Position numbers and translations under genes: made by a program
In this document: positions 34,626-46,559 of the stretch, in pieces
Layout: the number at the start of each line of letters is the position of its first letter
Numbering within the stretch: the first letter of the stretch is position 1
From: Hermodice carunculata
Lineage: Eukaryota > Annelida > Polychaeta > Eunicida > Amphinomidae
NCBI GenBank assembly: GCA_964020975.1
Contig: CAXHWN010002574.1
Span: 181,501 to 245,500 of the forward strand
Direction of reading: 5' to 3'
Length of the DNA: 64,000 nucleotides
The notes under the pieces: generated by a model
What the model was told of the DNA's origin: nothing
Databases searched by the model: none
Seen by the model: the letters and a program-made list of their open reading frames with translations, nothing else

Positions 34626-36600
34626 CATATGTTAATGCATAGACAATGTTACAATGCCAAGACTAATATCACCTTTATCCTTTACAGCCATGTATATTGG
34701 TTTTGATGGGCTAAACACCACCTCAATGCCGTTTATTGACTCATAAAATTTGATTAATTTGGCTGTTAACTTCTCGCGTAAAATGGAAAAGGCAACCGTG
34801 TCATCCATAAACAAAAGGCAATGAAAAATATCTATTGATACATCTGGCTTTGACGTACTCATTGCATCCATTGTTCAATCAATGAAAAAAGTGAATAGCA
34901 ACTTCCTGAGTGGGCCACCGTGTCTTTCACCAAGTGTATTACTAAATACTTCACCTTTATTACACTTCAACTTTATCAAACTTTGTGCCAGAGCTTTTAA
35001 AAATGAAGCTCTGCATTATGTTTGGTGAGGCCTTTTTATCAGATCGTATCTGTTTACTTTCTCGTATGCCTCTTCGTAATCAACAAAGGCAAAATACCAC
35101 TATTCTTTTGTTTTCTCCGCGATGTCTTTTGATAACCGGATTGTGAGAATCTGTTCCTCACATCCTCTGCCTAGTCTTGATGTGGTCTGTTCTTCCCTTG
35201 GAGTGTACCAATGGAGAAACAGAAACTGAGTAAAATGTTATATAATTTGGCCAACATATCTACAATGGATATCCCTCTATAGTCGGCAGGGTCGGTATGT
35301 TGGCCTTTTTTGTAAATGGTGAACCATGTTTGCTACCGCCCAGTCTTCTGGTTATTTACCATAAACCACTTGACAGTACAAGGCCGACAGCAGATTAATT
35401 CATCGTTTGGGATCTTGGATACTCCAGGGGCAATACCATTTGTTCTCATTGTTTATTTGGTTTCAACTGTTTCATAGCACTTTCAACTTCAGTGGGTTGT
35501 ATTGGGTCATCAAATTATGGTATGTAGACATTTGCTGACTCCAATATGGCATCATTTTCATTCATCTCCGCATAAGTGCTTTCAGGATTTAAGAGAAGCT
35601 TGATGTGATTTTGGAACTCTTTGTCACTTTGTCTGTTTTTGTTTGCAGTTGAGTTAACTGAACACTTCAAGCTAATTGCCTGCCATGTACTTTTTCGATA
35701 TATCATACGCAGTATATTTTGCCACCTGTCATGTGAGGTACATGCGCTGCAAAGACCTGCAACTGGACCATTTCTTACTTGAAATCCTGACTGTTTAGCT
35801 GACTCGTATAACAGGTCTGATAGAGTAGAGCACAGCTCTTCAGTGCTATATATAGAATTCCATATGTCGTCTAGCGTTGGTAACTACTGACAAAACTTAC
35901 TTGTCGTAAGGCTCAATAGTTTCCATCTTTACTGGTAACTACCCACTATATGACTTTATTGTACCGTCTTTTCTTAGATATCCAACTCTTTCATGAACAT
36001 CCCATATGTTTACAGGACAAGGCAGTTCAACACTTATTGGGGCATGGTTAGTTACTTGAACACACGACCTGTGTGTTTTGAACTCAGCAACGTTTTGTAC
36101 AATTTGAGTTGAACATATTGCCTGGTCGTACCGTGGAATCCAATGTTTTTTTTGCCTAAATGTCATATCACCATCTGTATTACAATTTTTAGTCATCATA
36201 TGGTTCACAGGGAATAGACTCTGTGTCTTTCAGAGTTTAATAACATCCTTGCTATTTGTGTTTGAGGTATTAAACCTATATCTGAGGCTTGTTCAACTGT
36301 ATATAGGTTATGCAATCGAGCGTTCAAGTGACCGTTTATGATAACATCAGAATATTGATTACATTGTTCTTTGGTTATTGAGCGCCTGGAGGGGTCATAA
36401 AAGGATGAATCACGAGGGGAAATGTTCACAACCCCTTATCGTTCTCCCATTGGCAATGTAATCCACTCCTGGTCTTTGATGGTAGAAATGTCACTTATCT
36501 TAGACAAAAAAATTTTTCCCTGGGCAGCAGCGCTACCCCCACTGCATAGCTCCTCACTGCTAATAACTGGCCTTCTGATAAACTCCAAGCCAGGTAGGGT
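34626..36600 (-). mobile_element. LINE with APE endonuclease and RT, degenerate, minus strand
   Basis: From right to left the endonuclease comes first. Around 36600-36210 there are the pieces FIRRPVISSEELCSGGSAAA, IKDQEWITL, VVNISPRDSSFYDPS, and NGHLNARLHN at the GDLNAR position. Next (36208-35939) is HAPISVELPCP, the usual SDHAPI motif. After a linker (EFQNHIKLLLNPE, about 35630) the RT follows. RGCEEQILTIRL and WYFAFVDYEEAYEKVNR (motif A) lie around 35170-35060, then a motif B remnant, then LLFMDDTVAF at about 34810 (motif C with both Asp kept). A thumb region ends near 34632. Several frame changes and stops separate these pieces. The type with an MDDTV-like motif C is common in invertebrates; I cannot assign the clade. 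Confidence 0.8.
34632..34871 (-). pseudogene. LINE RT palm fragment with FMDD motif C
   Basis: Eighty open codons on the minus strand containing LLFMDDTVAFSILREKLTAK and FYESINGIEVVFSPSK, followed by the primer-grip-like IYMAVKD. Part of the 34.6-36.6 kb LINE. Confidence 0.75.
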
Positions 36601-36617
36601 AAATGGTTATGCACACT

Positions 36618-36870
36618 TTCAGGCCAATTTACTGAAATAGGCTTATAATTTCAAACAAAACTTTTTGCATTCTGTCATGTGAAAACTAGATAAGGTTTTT
36701 TCCCCCTATGGGCCTTTGCACTTACGTTTTGGTCTCTTTTGGGTAGATGCGAACTGTTAATTTATATGTTTCAGCTGTGCATACCAGGGAGCATTGCCTT
36801 TGGTCGGAATTGACTTGGATTTGTTTCGTTGGGACTACGGTTTGGATATGGTAATGACACTGTCTAATTT
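36618..36870 (+). repeat. Solitary 3' end of a Penelope-like element
   Basis: Same-orientation copy of 10871-11124 at about 94% identity by eye, ending at the same base. No RT precedes it, so this is a strongly 5'-truncated insertion. It lies immediately beyond the 5' side of the minus-strand LINE. Confidence 0.85.
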
Positions 36871-36871
36871 A

Positions 36872-38470
36872 GTTCATTAAAGGCTACAATGTTTAACTGA
36901 TTTGTAACTTTGAGGAATTTTTCTTCCTCTAACTTGGATGTGGCTTCATTCATATGTATTGAACAAATAGAAAATGTGTCTTCACGCCACAATCTAGGAA
37001 AAAGGTTGGTTGAAACTTATCAATGACAACCCCATTAACTGTCAAACAAAGAGTGTTAAAGTAATAAGCCACATGCCGACCTTGGTTTTTTGGCTTTCTT
37101 TTTTCTGTTATTTCTGCATCTCTTATGCGGGTCTGCTCTTTTTGTGTCAATGGGTGAACATCTTCCTTTATGTAAATTTCGACATAACTTCGTGTGCAGA
37201 CTTAAGCGTTTTGCATCTTCTATTACCAGTTAGCTTTATTCAGGCATTCCAAGGACACCAAAGTACACCTTGAACCTAATTAAAATTACAATGTGTTTCT
37301 AACTTACCAGTATACAATCCATTGTACACTTGGCACTGTAACTTTATTGGGGTCAGAAAATTTTAATTAGGATTTTGTCTATAATATCATGACTTAAATG
37401 TGTGACTTTCCATCAGTTTTTCTAGAGTTTAATGTGGTCCAAATGCACCACTTTAGCTCCAAAGATCTATGAATTTCTGAAGTAGCCTGCCTCCTTTCTC
37501 CCTCCGCCCCATCTCTTTGCACCTTTGCCTTTCGTGTAGCAATTTTGCAAAACTACAAATTCCAGACATGCAGAGCATAATAATATTGTCATTTTATGAA
37601 AAACTAACCTGAAAATAAATAAGTAAATAAGCAAAACAAAAAAATGAAATAAACTTAAACTAACTAAATAAAAATATTTTTATCAGATTTCAGTGTATAG
37701 TTACTCAAATGCTCACCATTTGCTTTACTTGACTCACACATTGTACGGTGGAGAATGCTAATTTTTAATGTGAGCTCTTGTGGAAAGTTTTGATTTTTTG
37801 TAAAAGGAACTGTTTTACGAGTATCCCGTGAATTATCTGAAAGGGTACTGCAACACATACAACATGCAAAGTTATACCACCGTTTAAACCTTTTGGGCTG
37901 GTTGGATGTTGTGAATCTGTGTTAAATTTTACAGAAAAGCTGTGTTATGTAAAGAAGGAATAATAATCAACCACCCTTGCCACACCTGATAATCATTCAA
38001 GTAGGCATTTTTTCCTTTCTGGTATATAAGTTATACCTGCGCAATTTTAAAATTTATGAGGAACAAAATGACACTTTGAGACTAGATATCGATCAAGCAA
38101 AACAACGTGGTATCTTGGTATTTACACATTTTGGCAATGCCAAGGTAAATATTCACAGTTGTATGCTCAAGATTGTGCATGTTCAATATTATTCAGCAAG
38201 TAGAAACCTACTTAATTTTTATCACATTTTCTGAGGAAGAAACGCATAAAAGTAGGGTAGATTTGTCCTGTATATTTGTGAAGGCAATCTAGGACATATA
38301 TTTGTGACGGAAATTTTGAAACATGGGAAATCTTTCTTTCAATTAGTATCTGAAACCTGTTTATTTAATAATGATATTGAATTTATTTTTAATGGAAATT
38401 TTCTGCAGAATTTTATCATAAACTCTGAGATTACTCTTGATTATGTGTTATTTTGTCCCCCAGAACACCA
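36872..38470. other. Unassigned stretch
   Basis: Only short frames; two small plus-strand frames near 37977-38234 and 38304-38555 have no recognised motif. Confidence 0.4.
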
Positions 38471-38475
38471 AAATT

Positions 38476-38550
38476 CATTTCCCAATATTAATGTGAAGAA
38501 ACAAATTAGAAACAAGCAGTCACCCATAAAAAGTAACTGTTGGCAACTAT
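38476..38550 (+). repeat. Dispersed short repeat, copy 3 of 3
   Basis: Contains AATGTGAAGAAACAAATT and CAGTCACCCATAAAAAGTAA. It lacks the CTCCTGACTTGAGA middle found in copies 1 and 2. Confidence 0.7.
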
Positions 38551-39645
38551 ATTAATAATACACTGTGTAAATTATATCTAGCTCTCAGTAGAGCGAAAAC
38601 ATTGTTTTCTAAATGCAATAATGCAATATCGTGCTACTTTGCACCTTCACCCAGGGTTCATGAGGAAAACTACCCTATATTCGAGAGTGTTATTCCCTAA
38701 CTCGCCAAATACAATTTTAATCTTTCTTCCAAATTAGATGTGTAAGTTTTTTATGTCAATACTTGGATTGGAACATTCTCGCTCAAAGGCAACAAGAACT
38801 TTGAAGTGTGGTGTGTGGGGAGGGATACAGACGGATTTTTCTAAATCGTCAGGATTCATGAAGTTTTCGTCAAGGTTGTTTGTAGAGACACTCCCAAAGT
38901 GGTTTTAAAAGTGTTATGTGCTGAACCAGTTAAAATATTTGAAATACAGATATTTGTCTTTTGACGCGAAGGCACATACCAGTGTGAAAATGAGATGTAA
39001 GATTTTGCACACCACATAACATGTGATGACACCCATAAAGAAAAATATTAAAGAAGAAAGAAGCATATTTTGTAATTGTGGCGAAATAACGGGATGGCAG
39101 TCTGTCTCAATCTATGTATTTGCATTATTTTAGCTATCAAATAAAGGAATATCACACAAGAAATCATTGATAAATTAACTGTACCTGGTTGTCAGCTCAG
39201 AAATGATAGCATGGTAAAAGAAACAAGCAGGCTTTGTCGGTACTGCTCACTTTCCTAGATGGTTGATCTAGATACTGTTAAAATATATCTGATATTAAGT
39301 GTGCATGTCGAAAAAAAAGCAGATGCAATTATTAACAATCTATCTGCGCCCCCGTCTCAGTATTTCACACTTGTCTTAAGATGAAAGTCAAGGAACGCAT
39401 AATCAGTTCAATAAATGTCGGGAGGATTGCACTTAAATGCGCATCCACATGAAATACACAATTGAATACATAGTACAAGTCATGATTCTAAATCAACATG
39501 GTGGATCATATACAAGGAAAAGGTAATGAGCACACATGTAAACAATCACACGCAAATACGCAAGCTACACTAGACATGTTGCAACAATCAGATGCTCTTT
39601 TGTATGTTACACAGGACCATTTGGTGTCAAAGACATTCGCTGTGG
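38551..39645. other. Unassigned stretch
   Basis: No supported feature. Confidence 0.4.
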
Positions 39646-39648
39646 CCA

Positions 39649-39735
39649 ATCCTCTTAAGTCAGAGCCATGATAAGGAACAAATTTTCCGGTCCTTCTTAA
39701 GTCAGAGACATGATAAGGAACCAATTTTCCAGTCA
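39649..39735 (+). repeat. Tandem duplication of a 42-43-bp unit
   Basis: Two adjacent copies of a unit containing CTTAAGTCAGAGCCATGATA and GGAACAAATTTTCC, with about four differences. Confidence 0.85.
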
Positions 39736-40620
39736 TGGACTTCTTTAAGCAAACTTTCCAGTTTTAATTCTGTGAAAATATAATTTTGTTTCCTACTCAC
39801 CTTCGGTACCAAGTAATGCGCAACAGTTTTACTATTGGTCACTGGAATTTTGACTGGTACCCTGCATAGCCTTAAATTTATCAGAGAGTGTGGTACCCTT
39901 TATTGTGGCATCATGGACTTCATTTTTATCAACGCAACTCTGCATGTTCCACTGTTCTTAGTGCATCCAGGAACTATACAACTTTGTCAACGTTCACCAT
40001 CATTCGTTTCCATTTTTCGCTGAGTGGCACAGCTGGTTTGCATACAACACAATGACTTTAGCACTTTAATCATTCTGACACGCCTTTCAGGGAAAGGGTA
40101 TGAAGAGAAACCTCAGTTATGCAGCCAGCCACCTTGACCATTTATGTCGCACTCAATGCTAAAACAATGGTAATGAAAGACAGAGTACAAGAGTATGCAA
40201 CGGATCGAGTTTCCTTTTGAACTAAGCCATGACCTTTGCTGTTTTATACAAGCTCTTTAAACTGACAAGATTGTATAGCAGATGGTTCCTCAAAAATACC
40301 TTTAGAATTTTAGATAGTACACAAACTTACTATGTACATGTCATATTCCCATGCGATGAACTAGACAGGTTTTGCAGTTCACATTTTCCCTGTAGCTCAC
40401 GCGGCATTGCTGTCTCGACCTTTACAGACAGACAGTTTTACATATCGTTATGCAAAAAGACTTTAATATGATTGTCTTTACTAAAGTGGTATCAGTAACG
40501 GCTGAAATGAATATAATACAATTTAATAAAGTTAATTATGGATGTATAGGATCACAAACATTGCTTGTACTTCGTTAAACCAGATTTTAGCCGAGTCCAT
40601 CACTTATGACAAGGCCAATT
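39736..40620. other. Unassigned stretch
   Basis: Small frames only (39835-40023, 40229-40471), unrecognised. Confidence 0.4.
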
Positions 40621-40621
40621 A

Positions 40622-40728
40622 TATGTTTGTATGTATGTACGTAGTTATGTATGTATATATGCATTATGTATGTATGTATGTATGTATGTATGTATGTATG
40701 TATGTGTGTATGTATGTATGTATGTGTA
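40622..40728 (+). repeat. (GTAT)n microsatellite
   Basis: About 25 GTAT units with a few interruptions. Confidence 0.95.
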
Positions 40729-40729
40729 A

Positions 40730-41890
40730 CCTTTTCAAAATACTCTGTGCAAAAATATCTGGACACATGCTGCTTAGCTGTAAAACCGAATTTCTTTCCC
40801 ATGGTATAAGGTGAAAAGGCAAATGCCATCAACACCTTTATAAATAAATCCACGAACCAAACATCACTATCCCGGTTTTCTTCCCGCCATGCTCGTTTCT
40901 ATCACTGATTCCCTCTTAAATATGAAAACAATATTAATTCTTCCAGCTGGTACTATAATGGTAGATTTCAGAGGCTGCAATAGCAAGACTGCACCGACTC
41001 CTATCCTGCTGGCCGATTTATATTTGACCAAAACGCCCTTAGTGTCTAGTGATATTATCAAAGAAAATAGGAACTTGCAATTTTGGATTCGTCTTCCATC
41101 TATACATAATCATCTAGTGTCATGATGGGCTGATAATGGAAGCTACAACAAGCGCAGTTGAGCTAATACTGGTTGTATACGAGACCTCAAGGGATGGAAG
41201 GATACAACATATTTATCCTTAACAAAAGTAGGGTGCCTTCCTCTGTAAGAGAGACTGCGAGAGCATCGGCATAATCCTTGATCAGTCGTCTATAAAATGG
41301 TAACACTATACTCATTATAGCATTTTGGCATGATTTTTTGTTTTCTTTTGTCTGTATGGTTTGCATTTTCTTCTTTCTGTTTTTTTTTTCCATATCTTCA
41401 AGAGGTGTACTTGATATGTGGATCAATAGCTCTGATACTGGTCAAAATCAACTCCACACACCCATATATTTTGATTTCATAAAGATGAAATTTACCCTTT
41501 TTGTTTTTCTTTGGTTGACCTTTGTGATTTTACACTTCTTTCAGATCGCTTAATTGATCTACTTTGTACCTGATTTAGATATATTTTGCACAGTTTCCGT
41601 GTCATTCAGTTTATATGATGATTTAGTTAATCTGGTGACACAACATTAATGTTCATATAGGATTCTCTAAAGTTTAGAGAAGTTTTCTTCTTTGGCAGAC
41701 TTTTATTTTATCCTATGTTTCCCCTCTTCTTCATGTGTACTAACTGATGCGATTACATTTATGGACTGTAGTTTTTTTAATTAGGTGACGGTCAATAAAG
41801 ATGTACGTATTTACTGGGAAGATATAATGAAGGGGTATGTATACGTAGTTGTTGCATAAGCAACCGATCAGATCTTCGAACGGGGACAAG
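40730..41890. other. Unassigned stretch
   Basis: Small frames on both strands (40889-41125, 41187-41426) without recognisable motifs. Confidence 0.35.
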
Positions 41891-41894
41891 GAAT

Positions 41895-42056
41895 ATATAT
41901 GTATATATACATATATATATGCGTGTGAGTGTGTGTGTGTGTGTGTGAAGTGAGGCACGCCATGACATTGCAAACAACTCTATACCATTTAGCAATTTTC
42001 TCGGTGGACTTAACTATACACACACACATAAATACACACACACACATATACACACG

Positions 42057-42108
<52 letters not shown>
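41895..42108. repeat. Inverted microsatellite pair: (TA)n(GT)n ... (CA)n(TA)n
   Basis: TATATA/TGTG tracts at 41895-41948 face CACACA/TATATA tracts at 42018-42108 across about 70 bp of unique sequence. The arms are complementary, so a long hairpin is possible. The CR1-like LINE begins directly after the right arm. Confidence 0.95.
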
Positions 42109-42111
<3 letters not shown>

Positions 42112-42130
42112 CTATATAAAGGGTTCCGTT

Positions 42131-42143
42131 CCAAGATGGCGGC
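42131..42143 (+). promoter_or_regulatory. YY1-type motif at the LINE 5' end
   Basis: CCAAGATGGCGGC matches the mammalian YY1 consensus (AAGATGGCGGC core) exactly and sits about 15 bp inside the element. Human L1 carries a YY1 site at the same relative place, where it fixes the transcription start. The ATG also opens a 38-codon frame. Function here is inferred only. Confidence 0.45.
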
Positions 42144-42409
42144 TGGCTGGGATGGTGTGACTTTGGCTCTGATTTTTTGTTACATTTTGTTATGCCGCAT
42201 GCCAAGGGAGGTTTTGGTTTTATCTATGAACACCCAAAGGATCGTCGTATGAATTTTTATCCTACAATACGGCTTAGACCTTCAATTATGGACACAACAC
42301 TTTGTGGCAGTCATTCAACATGTTCAATACCGTGACGGGTTGCAAGTGTGCATGCAGGTCGCCGTAAGTGCATGGAAAGTCACCTAAGTGGACTGGAGCA
42401 CTACTGACG

Positions 42410-42951
42410 ATGTGTCTCTTAATATCAGGTGATGTACATCCTTGCCCTGGACCATATAGAAAACCAAGGTCTGTAAAAATCCATGTACCTCATGTATTAA
42501 AGAAATACGAAAAAAAAAAAAAAACAGTTTGACTATTAACTGTGATAAATGTGATGGTCACACGCACATTCGGTATGCTGGTTTGTCATGCTCGTTATCA
42601 GATCAACTGCGTGAAAATGGCGTTTCGACCAACTTTACTTGTGACACTTGCTTGTGGAACACTTTGCCTTTTCAGGCCTGTGACAATCTCACCCAAAGTG
42701 ATGATAAGGAGATCAGTAATGTCCATCATGTCAATGACTTTGATTCATTTTCCTTCTGCGAACTGCCTGAGCAATCTGATTTTAAAGACAGTGACAGGGT
42801 GTCAGGTCATACTGACCTGGACAATATTGATTGTTTCAAACAGAAAAGGCCTGCATTTCATTCCTTTAAATGTGAGGAGTTTACTACACAAATTACCAGA
42901 AATTGTCAGGCTTTCCCAGATCTCCCAAGCAGCAGCTGTATGTATATCTGA
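42410..42951 (+). pseudogene. CR1-like N-terminal domain with GDVHPCPGP motif and PHD-like Cys cluster
   Basis: The frame from ATG 42410 reads MCLLISGDVHPCPGP. A frame change around an A-run (42508-42526) leads into NCDKCDGHTHIRYAGLSC followed by a FTCDTC pair, a C-C-H-C-C pattern like the PHD-type finger found before the endonuclease in CR1-like proteins. The frame then runs to 42951 through an acidic, Ser-rich stretch. Confidence 0.65.
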
Positions 42952-43345
42952 GACTTTGTTGGATAATTCTGTCAGTGACGATTAAGTTTCGATTCCAGGC
43001 TATATTGTTAACCATAAGGACAGGAATCGGCACTGTGGAGGGGTCGCCATATATGTACAAAATGACTAAGCGTGCAAAAAGCGAGAAGACTTTTCACATG
43101 ACGACCTGGAAATTCTTGGTATTGAAATCTTATTACCTAAGACCAAACCTTTCATTGTTGCTGTGTGTTATCGACCGCCCAATCAAAGTAACTTTTTTTA
43201 ATAACTTGAGCTCACTCTTATGAATTGTGCCAGTATCGTCGATATACAATGCTTTTCACTTGGAGATGTTAATGTCAATTTTTTAAACCAAGGTACTTCA
43301 TCACATGTCTACTCAATGCTTTTAAAAAATTTTGTAATATGTTTG
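42830..43345 (+). pseudogene. CR1-like APE endonuclease
   Basis: Pieces in changing frames: FIPLNVRSLLHKLPEIVRLS, AAAVCISETLLDNSVSDD (catalytic E in SETLL), then SIPGYIVNHKDRNRHCGGVA with IYVQ, PFIVAVCYRPPNQSNFF and SLGDVNVNFL. These are the standard endonuclease blocks in order. Stops and frame changes separate almost every block. Confidence 0.75.
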
Positions 43346-43605
43346 ACTTTCACCAACTGATTGTAGACGCTACTAGGGTCACACCTTCATCTTAATCTGC
43401 TATAGACCTCATATGAGTGTCTGATGTTCAGAAAGTCACTCAATCAGGTGTCATCCCAACTTGGATTATTCACCATTTTCTGACTTTTTGTTCCAGGTAG
43501 CCACACAAAGGTTACCGCGATTCACACAACACTATCAAGATCCGATCACTCAAGAATTATTCTAAAGATCTGCTTGTTCAGAATTTCGAGGCAGTGGACT
43601 GGTCT

Positions 43606-43662
43606 AGTGTAACATCTACCCCCAAGGGACCTCCCCATACTCTGTAAGCTTGCGGGTAGGCT
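43606..43662 (-). repeat. Short segment shared in inverted orientation with 46616-46670
   Basis: On the minus strand it reads GCCTACCCGCAAGC then ACAGAGTATGGGGAGGTCCC. The plus strand at 46618 onward reads ACCTACCCACAAGC then ACAGAGTATGGGGAGGTCCC. About 85% identity over 50 bp. It lies inside the endonuclease-RT linker of one LINE and at the 5' start of the next. Confidence 0.75.
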
Positions 43663-43763
43663 TAGATGTTGCTGGCTTAAATGAATCCCTAAAAACATCA
43701 GTTGGACAGATTTACTAGCGGTTCTAGATGTAAACGATATGATTTCAAAGTGGTCCAGACTCT

Positions 43764-45086
43764 TTGTTGACATGGCCAAAAAAATTCATACCAGTAAAAC
43801 TCATAAGTATAAGGCCCGGTGAACAACCATGGCTATCTTCAGATATAAAGAAATTAATACGGAAACGCAACAGACTACGTCGCAAGGCAAAATCAACAAA
43901 CAATCTCGACCACTGGTTGAAATATCGTACAGTTAGAACTGGTGTTATTAAAGTTCTGACACAAGCTAAGTAGAAACATAAAGAGTATCTTGCTGAAAAG
44001 TTGAAATCAAGCAACAGTAGTAATTTCAAATTGTGGTGAAAACTGATTAAACAATTTCTAGTGGACCAAAGGGCAGCATCTAGCAAATTTCCCCCCATGA
44101 AAGACGGAAACAATATAATAACTGGCGACTTAGAGCAGGCCGAACTCTTTAATGAATATTTTATAAAACAATGTTCTTTAGGAAATATGGAAGCCACACA
44201 TCCTGCCGTCACGTACCATTTACGTTGTGTACTTGATAATATCCAAATTGATGAAGAACTCATAGCAAACTGTATCGCCCTTCTCAAAGTATCAAAAGCC
44301 AGTGGTCCAGATAACTTAAGTCTTAAATTATTGAAAGCTTGTTCCGCGTCTCTATGTCTGCCCCTATGTATAATCTTTAACAAATCTTTGCAAAGCTCTG
44401 TTTTTCCAAACTGTTGGAAAGACGCCAATGTTAATCTCTTACATAAGAAAGAGAGTAAACAGCTTACGAAAAATTACCGTCCCATATCTTTACTCAGTTA
44501 CTTAAGCAAAGTTTTTGAATATGGTGTCTTCAAATCTCCTTTCAACCACTCCGTCGAAAACAAAATTCTGACAAATTTCAATCTGCTTAGCAACCAGGCG
44601 ATTCTTCTGTCTCCCAATTGTTTGAATTGTACGACTTAGTGCTTGATGCTATGGACAATGGCAAAATGTTAAATTGTGTCTTCCTTGACATATCCCGGGC
44701 GTTCGACAGAGTTTGGCATAAAGGCTTACTCCATAAGCTACATGCCATTGGTGTCCGAGGTAGCATACTCGCCTGGTTTAAAAGTTATTTAGAGTGCAGA
44801 CGTCAACGCGTTGTCATAAACGGCCAATCTTTATGGGAAACACATCAGAGAAAGCGTACCTCAGGGTTCAATTCTAGGACCACTACTTTTTCTCATTTAC
44901 ATCAATGATATTGCATCCATTGTAGAATCGAACATACGACTCTTTGCAAATGATACTTCTCTCTTTGTCACAACTGATCACTGTGGTCAAGACATTGCAA
45001 CTCTCACTTTAAATGGAGATCTCTCGGCAATTTCCATTTGGGCCAAACAATGGTTCATAAACATAATTGAAACTAAAACTTTTTGT
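43764..45086 (+). pseudogene. CR1-like linker and reverse transcriptase (catalytic motif C altered)
   Basis: The linker PWLSSDIKKLIRKRNRLRRK is followed by two stops. The RT frame from 44061 then has KASGPDNLSLKLLK, FPNCWKDANVNLLHKK and NYRPISLLSYLSKVFE. After a frame change, 44618 onward carries NCVFLDISRAFDRVWHKGLL (motif A, Asp at 44687) and ILAWFKSYLECRRQRVVING. Another frame change near 44850 precedes VPQGSILGPLLFLIYINDI (motif B). Motif C reads FANDTSLF instead of FADDTSLF: the Asp codon is AAT at 44949-44951. The copy is therefore catalytically dead even without its frame breaks. Confidence 0.88.
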
Positions 45087-46100
45087 ATGTGCTGTACAAG
45101 TTCTTCTGTCTTGAGCAAAAATCCGTTGTTCTTAAATGGTAACCGTGTAAACGACGCCAAGTGTCACAAGCATCTTGGAATAACTCTATCCTTGGACTGC
45201 TCTTGGACAAAGCATCTCAAAGACGTTTACATGAGAGCTATGAAAAGAGTCGACTGCCTACGAGGCATGAAATATATGTTTGACAGAAAGCAGTTAGAAA
45301 CGCTTTATATGGTTTTTATAAGACCTATTCTTGAATACGGCAACATTCTCTGGGACAACTCTTCGCAAACATGCTCTGATAAGCTAAGACTTCAGCTGGC
45401 CGCTGCACGTGTTGTTACAGGTGTCACTTTAAACTGCAGCTCTCATCTGCTGTACAAAGAAACTAAATGGGAAAAATTACAAGGACATAGAGAAAAACAC
45501 AAACTAATTCACTTCTACAAAATAATGCACAGATTAACACCCGAATACTTAAGCAACAGAATCCCTGTACCCATAACAACTGGCTACGACACTCGCACTA
45601 GTGGCAAAATACCCCTACTTTTCTGCAACTCTGAACAGAAAAAGATATCATTTTTTCCATCTACAATCAAAGCATGGCGAGACTTGGGCAACGATACTGA
45701 AAGTTCTCATTCATTACGTTTATTCAAAAACAGACTTAACAGAGACGTTGAACAAGTTCCTACTTATTTTTACGGTGGTAATCGGTTTTCACAAATTCAC
45801 CATACGCAGTTGTGTCTTAACTGCAGTCCTTTGAATGATTTTCTATTTCGATGTAATTTTTCCAATAGTCCACAGTGTTCATGTGGCGCACCGGTCGAAA
45901 ATACCTCTCACTTCTTGTTAGATTGCCCCCTTTATACTGAACTTCGGTTGCAGTACTTTGAACCCCTGCACTTAGGTAATAAACTATCTACAGCCATAGC
46001 ACTTCAAGGTGAGCCACTGAAAAGTGCCCATTGGAATCACACAGTATTTAGTGCTGTACAGATGTACATCACCAAGACCAAACGCTTCAAGATAGTATAA
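45087..46100 (+). CDS. CR1-like ORF2 C-terminal region, 337 open codons
   Basis: This is the RT thumb and C-terminal domain of the LINE, open from the start of the RT connection to the native stop. Landmarks are CHKHLGITLSLDCSWTKHL (primer grip and following block), YMVFIRPILEYGNILWDN, RLQLAAARVVTG, KLQGHREKHKLIHFYKIMH and FFPSTIKAW. Near the end is a Cys/His cluster (QCSCGAPVENTSHFLLDCPL), a zinc-binding-like motif common in Jockey/CR1-group elements. The reading frame is continuous with the RT palm upstream; the ATG used to delimit it is internal, not a true start. Confidence 0.85.
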   Translation: MCCTSSSVLSKNPLFLNGNRVNDAKCHKHLGITLSLDCSWTKHLKDVYMRAMKRVDCLRGMKYMFDRKQLETLYMVFIRPILEYGNILWDNSSQTCSDKLRLQLAAARVVTGVTLNCSSHLLYKETKWEKLQGHREKHKLIHFYKIMHRLTPEYLSNRIPVPITTGYDTRTSGKIPLLFCNSEQKKISFFPSTIKAWRDLGNDTESSHSLRLFKNRLNRDVEQVPTYFYGGNRFSQIHHTQLCLNCSPLNDFLFRCNFSNSPQCSCGAPVENTSHFLLDCPLYTELRLQYFEPLHLGNKLSTAIALQGEPLKSAHWNHTVFSAVQMYITKTKRFKIV

Positions 46101-46559
46101 GGATACCTCGCCTTTCTTTTTTTCTCTCTCTCTCTTTTTTTTTCTTTCTTTACTTGCCTTTTGTCTGTCTCACATTGTGAATATACTTTCGAGAATTTCA
46201 GTCGTTGGTTTCGCAAATGTTCATTGTGTAACTATGGGGAAGGATTTAAATAAGCTTTATTAAGCTTGTTTCCTATTCCATTTTCAAGTGAAATAAAATA
46301 TGTTTAAACCAAACCCCTTCAGCCAAGTGGTTGACCCTTCTAACCGAGATATCTCCCTTAATACGGCATACCCAGACAAAATCCACCCACCATTTTATTC
46401 CTTAGGGTCGTGGCGCGGCGGGCGCTATATAATCCAATATATTACAGCAATAAAATATGCGATATTCCATGCATTTACACCCTGACCTGTTTGTTTTGCC
46501 GGCCATGACGGTTGACTAGTTATGCGTCTGCACATGCGTGACCGGAAAAATGCAAAGAT

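Larger units (their letters stand above)
42115..46310 (+). mobile_element. CR1-like LINE, near full length but degenerate
   Basis: In order: a GC-richer 5' leader (42115-42410), a GDVHPCPGP motif and PHD-like Cys domain, an APE endonuclease, a linker, an RT, an intact 337-codon C-terminal region, and a 3' UTR ending in AATAAAATATGTTTAAA near 46300. The GD(I/V)xPNPGP motif and Cys domain ahead of the endonuclease are typical of CR1-type elements in invertebrates. Roughly ten stops and frame changes interrupt the coding region, concentrated in the endonuclease and linker. The element follows a microsatellite directly and is followed by a second LINE in the same orientation. Confidence 0.85.
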
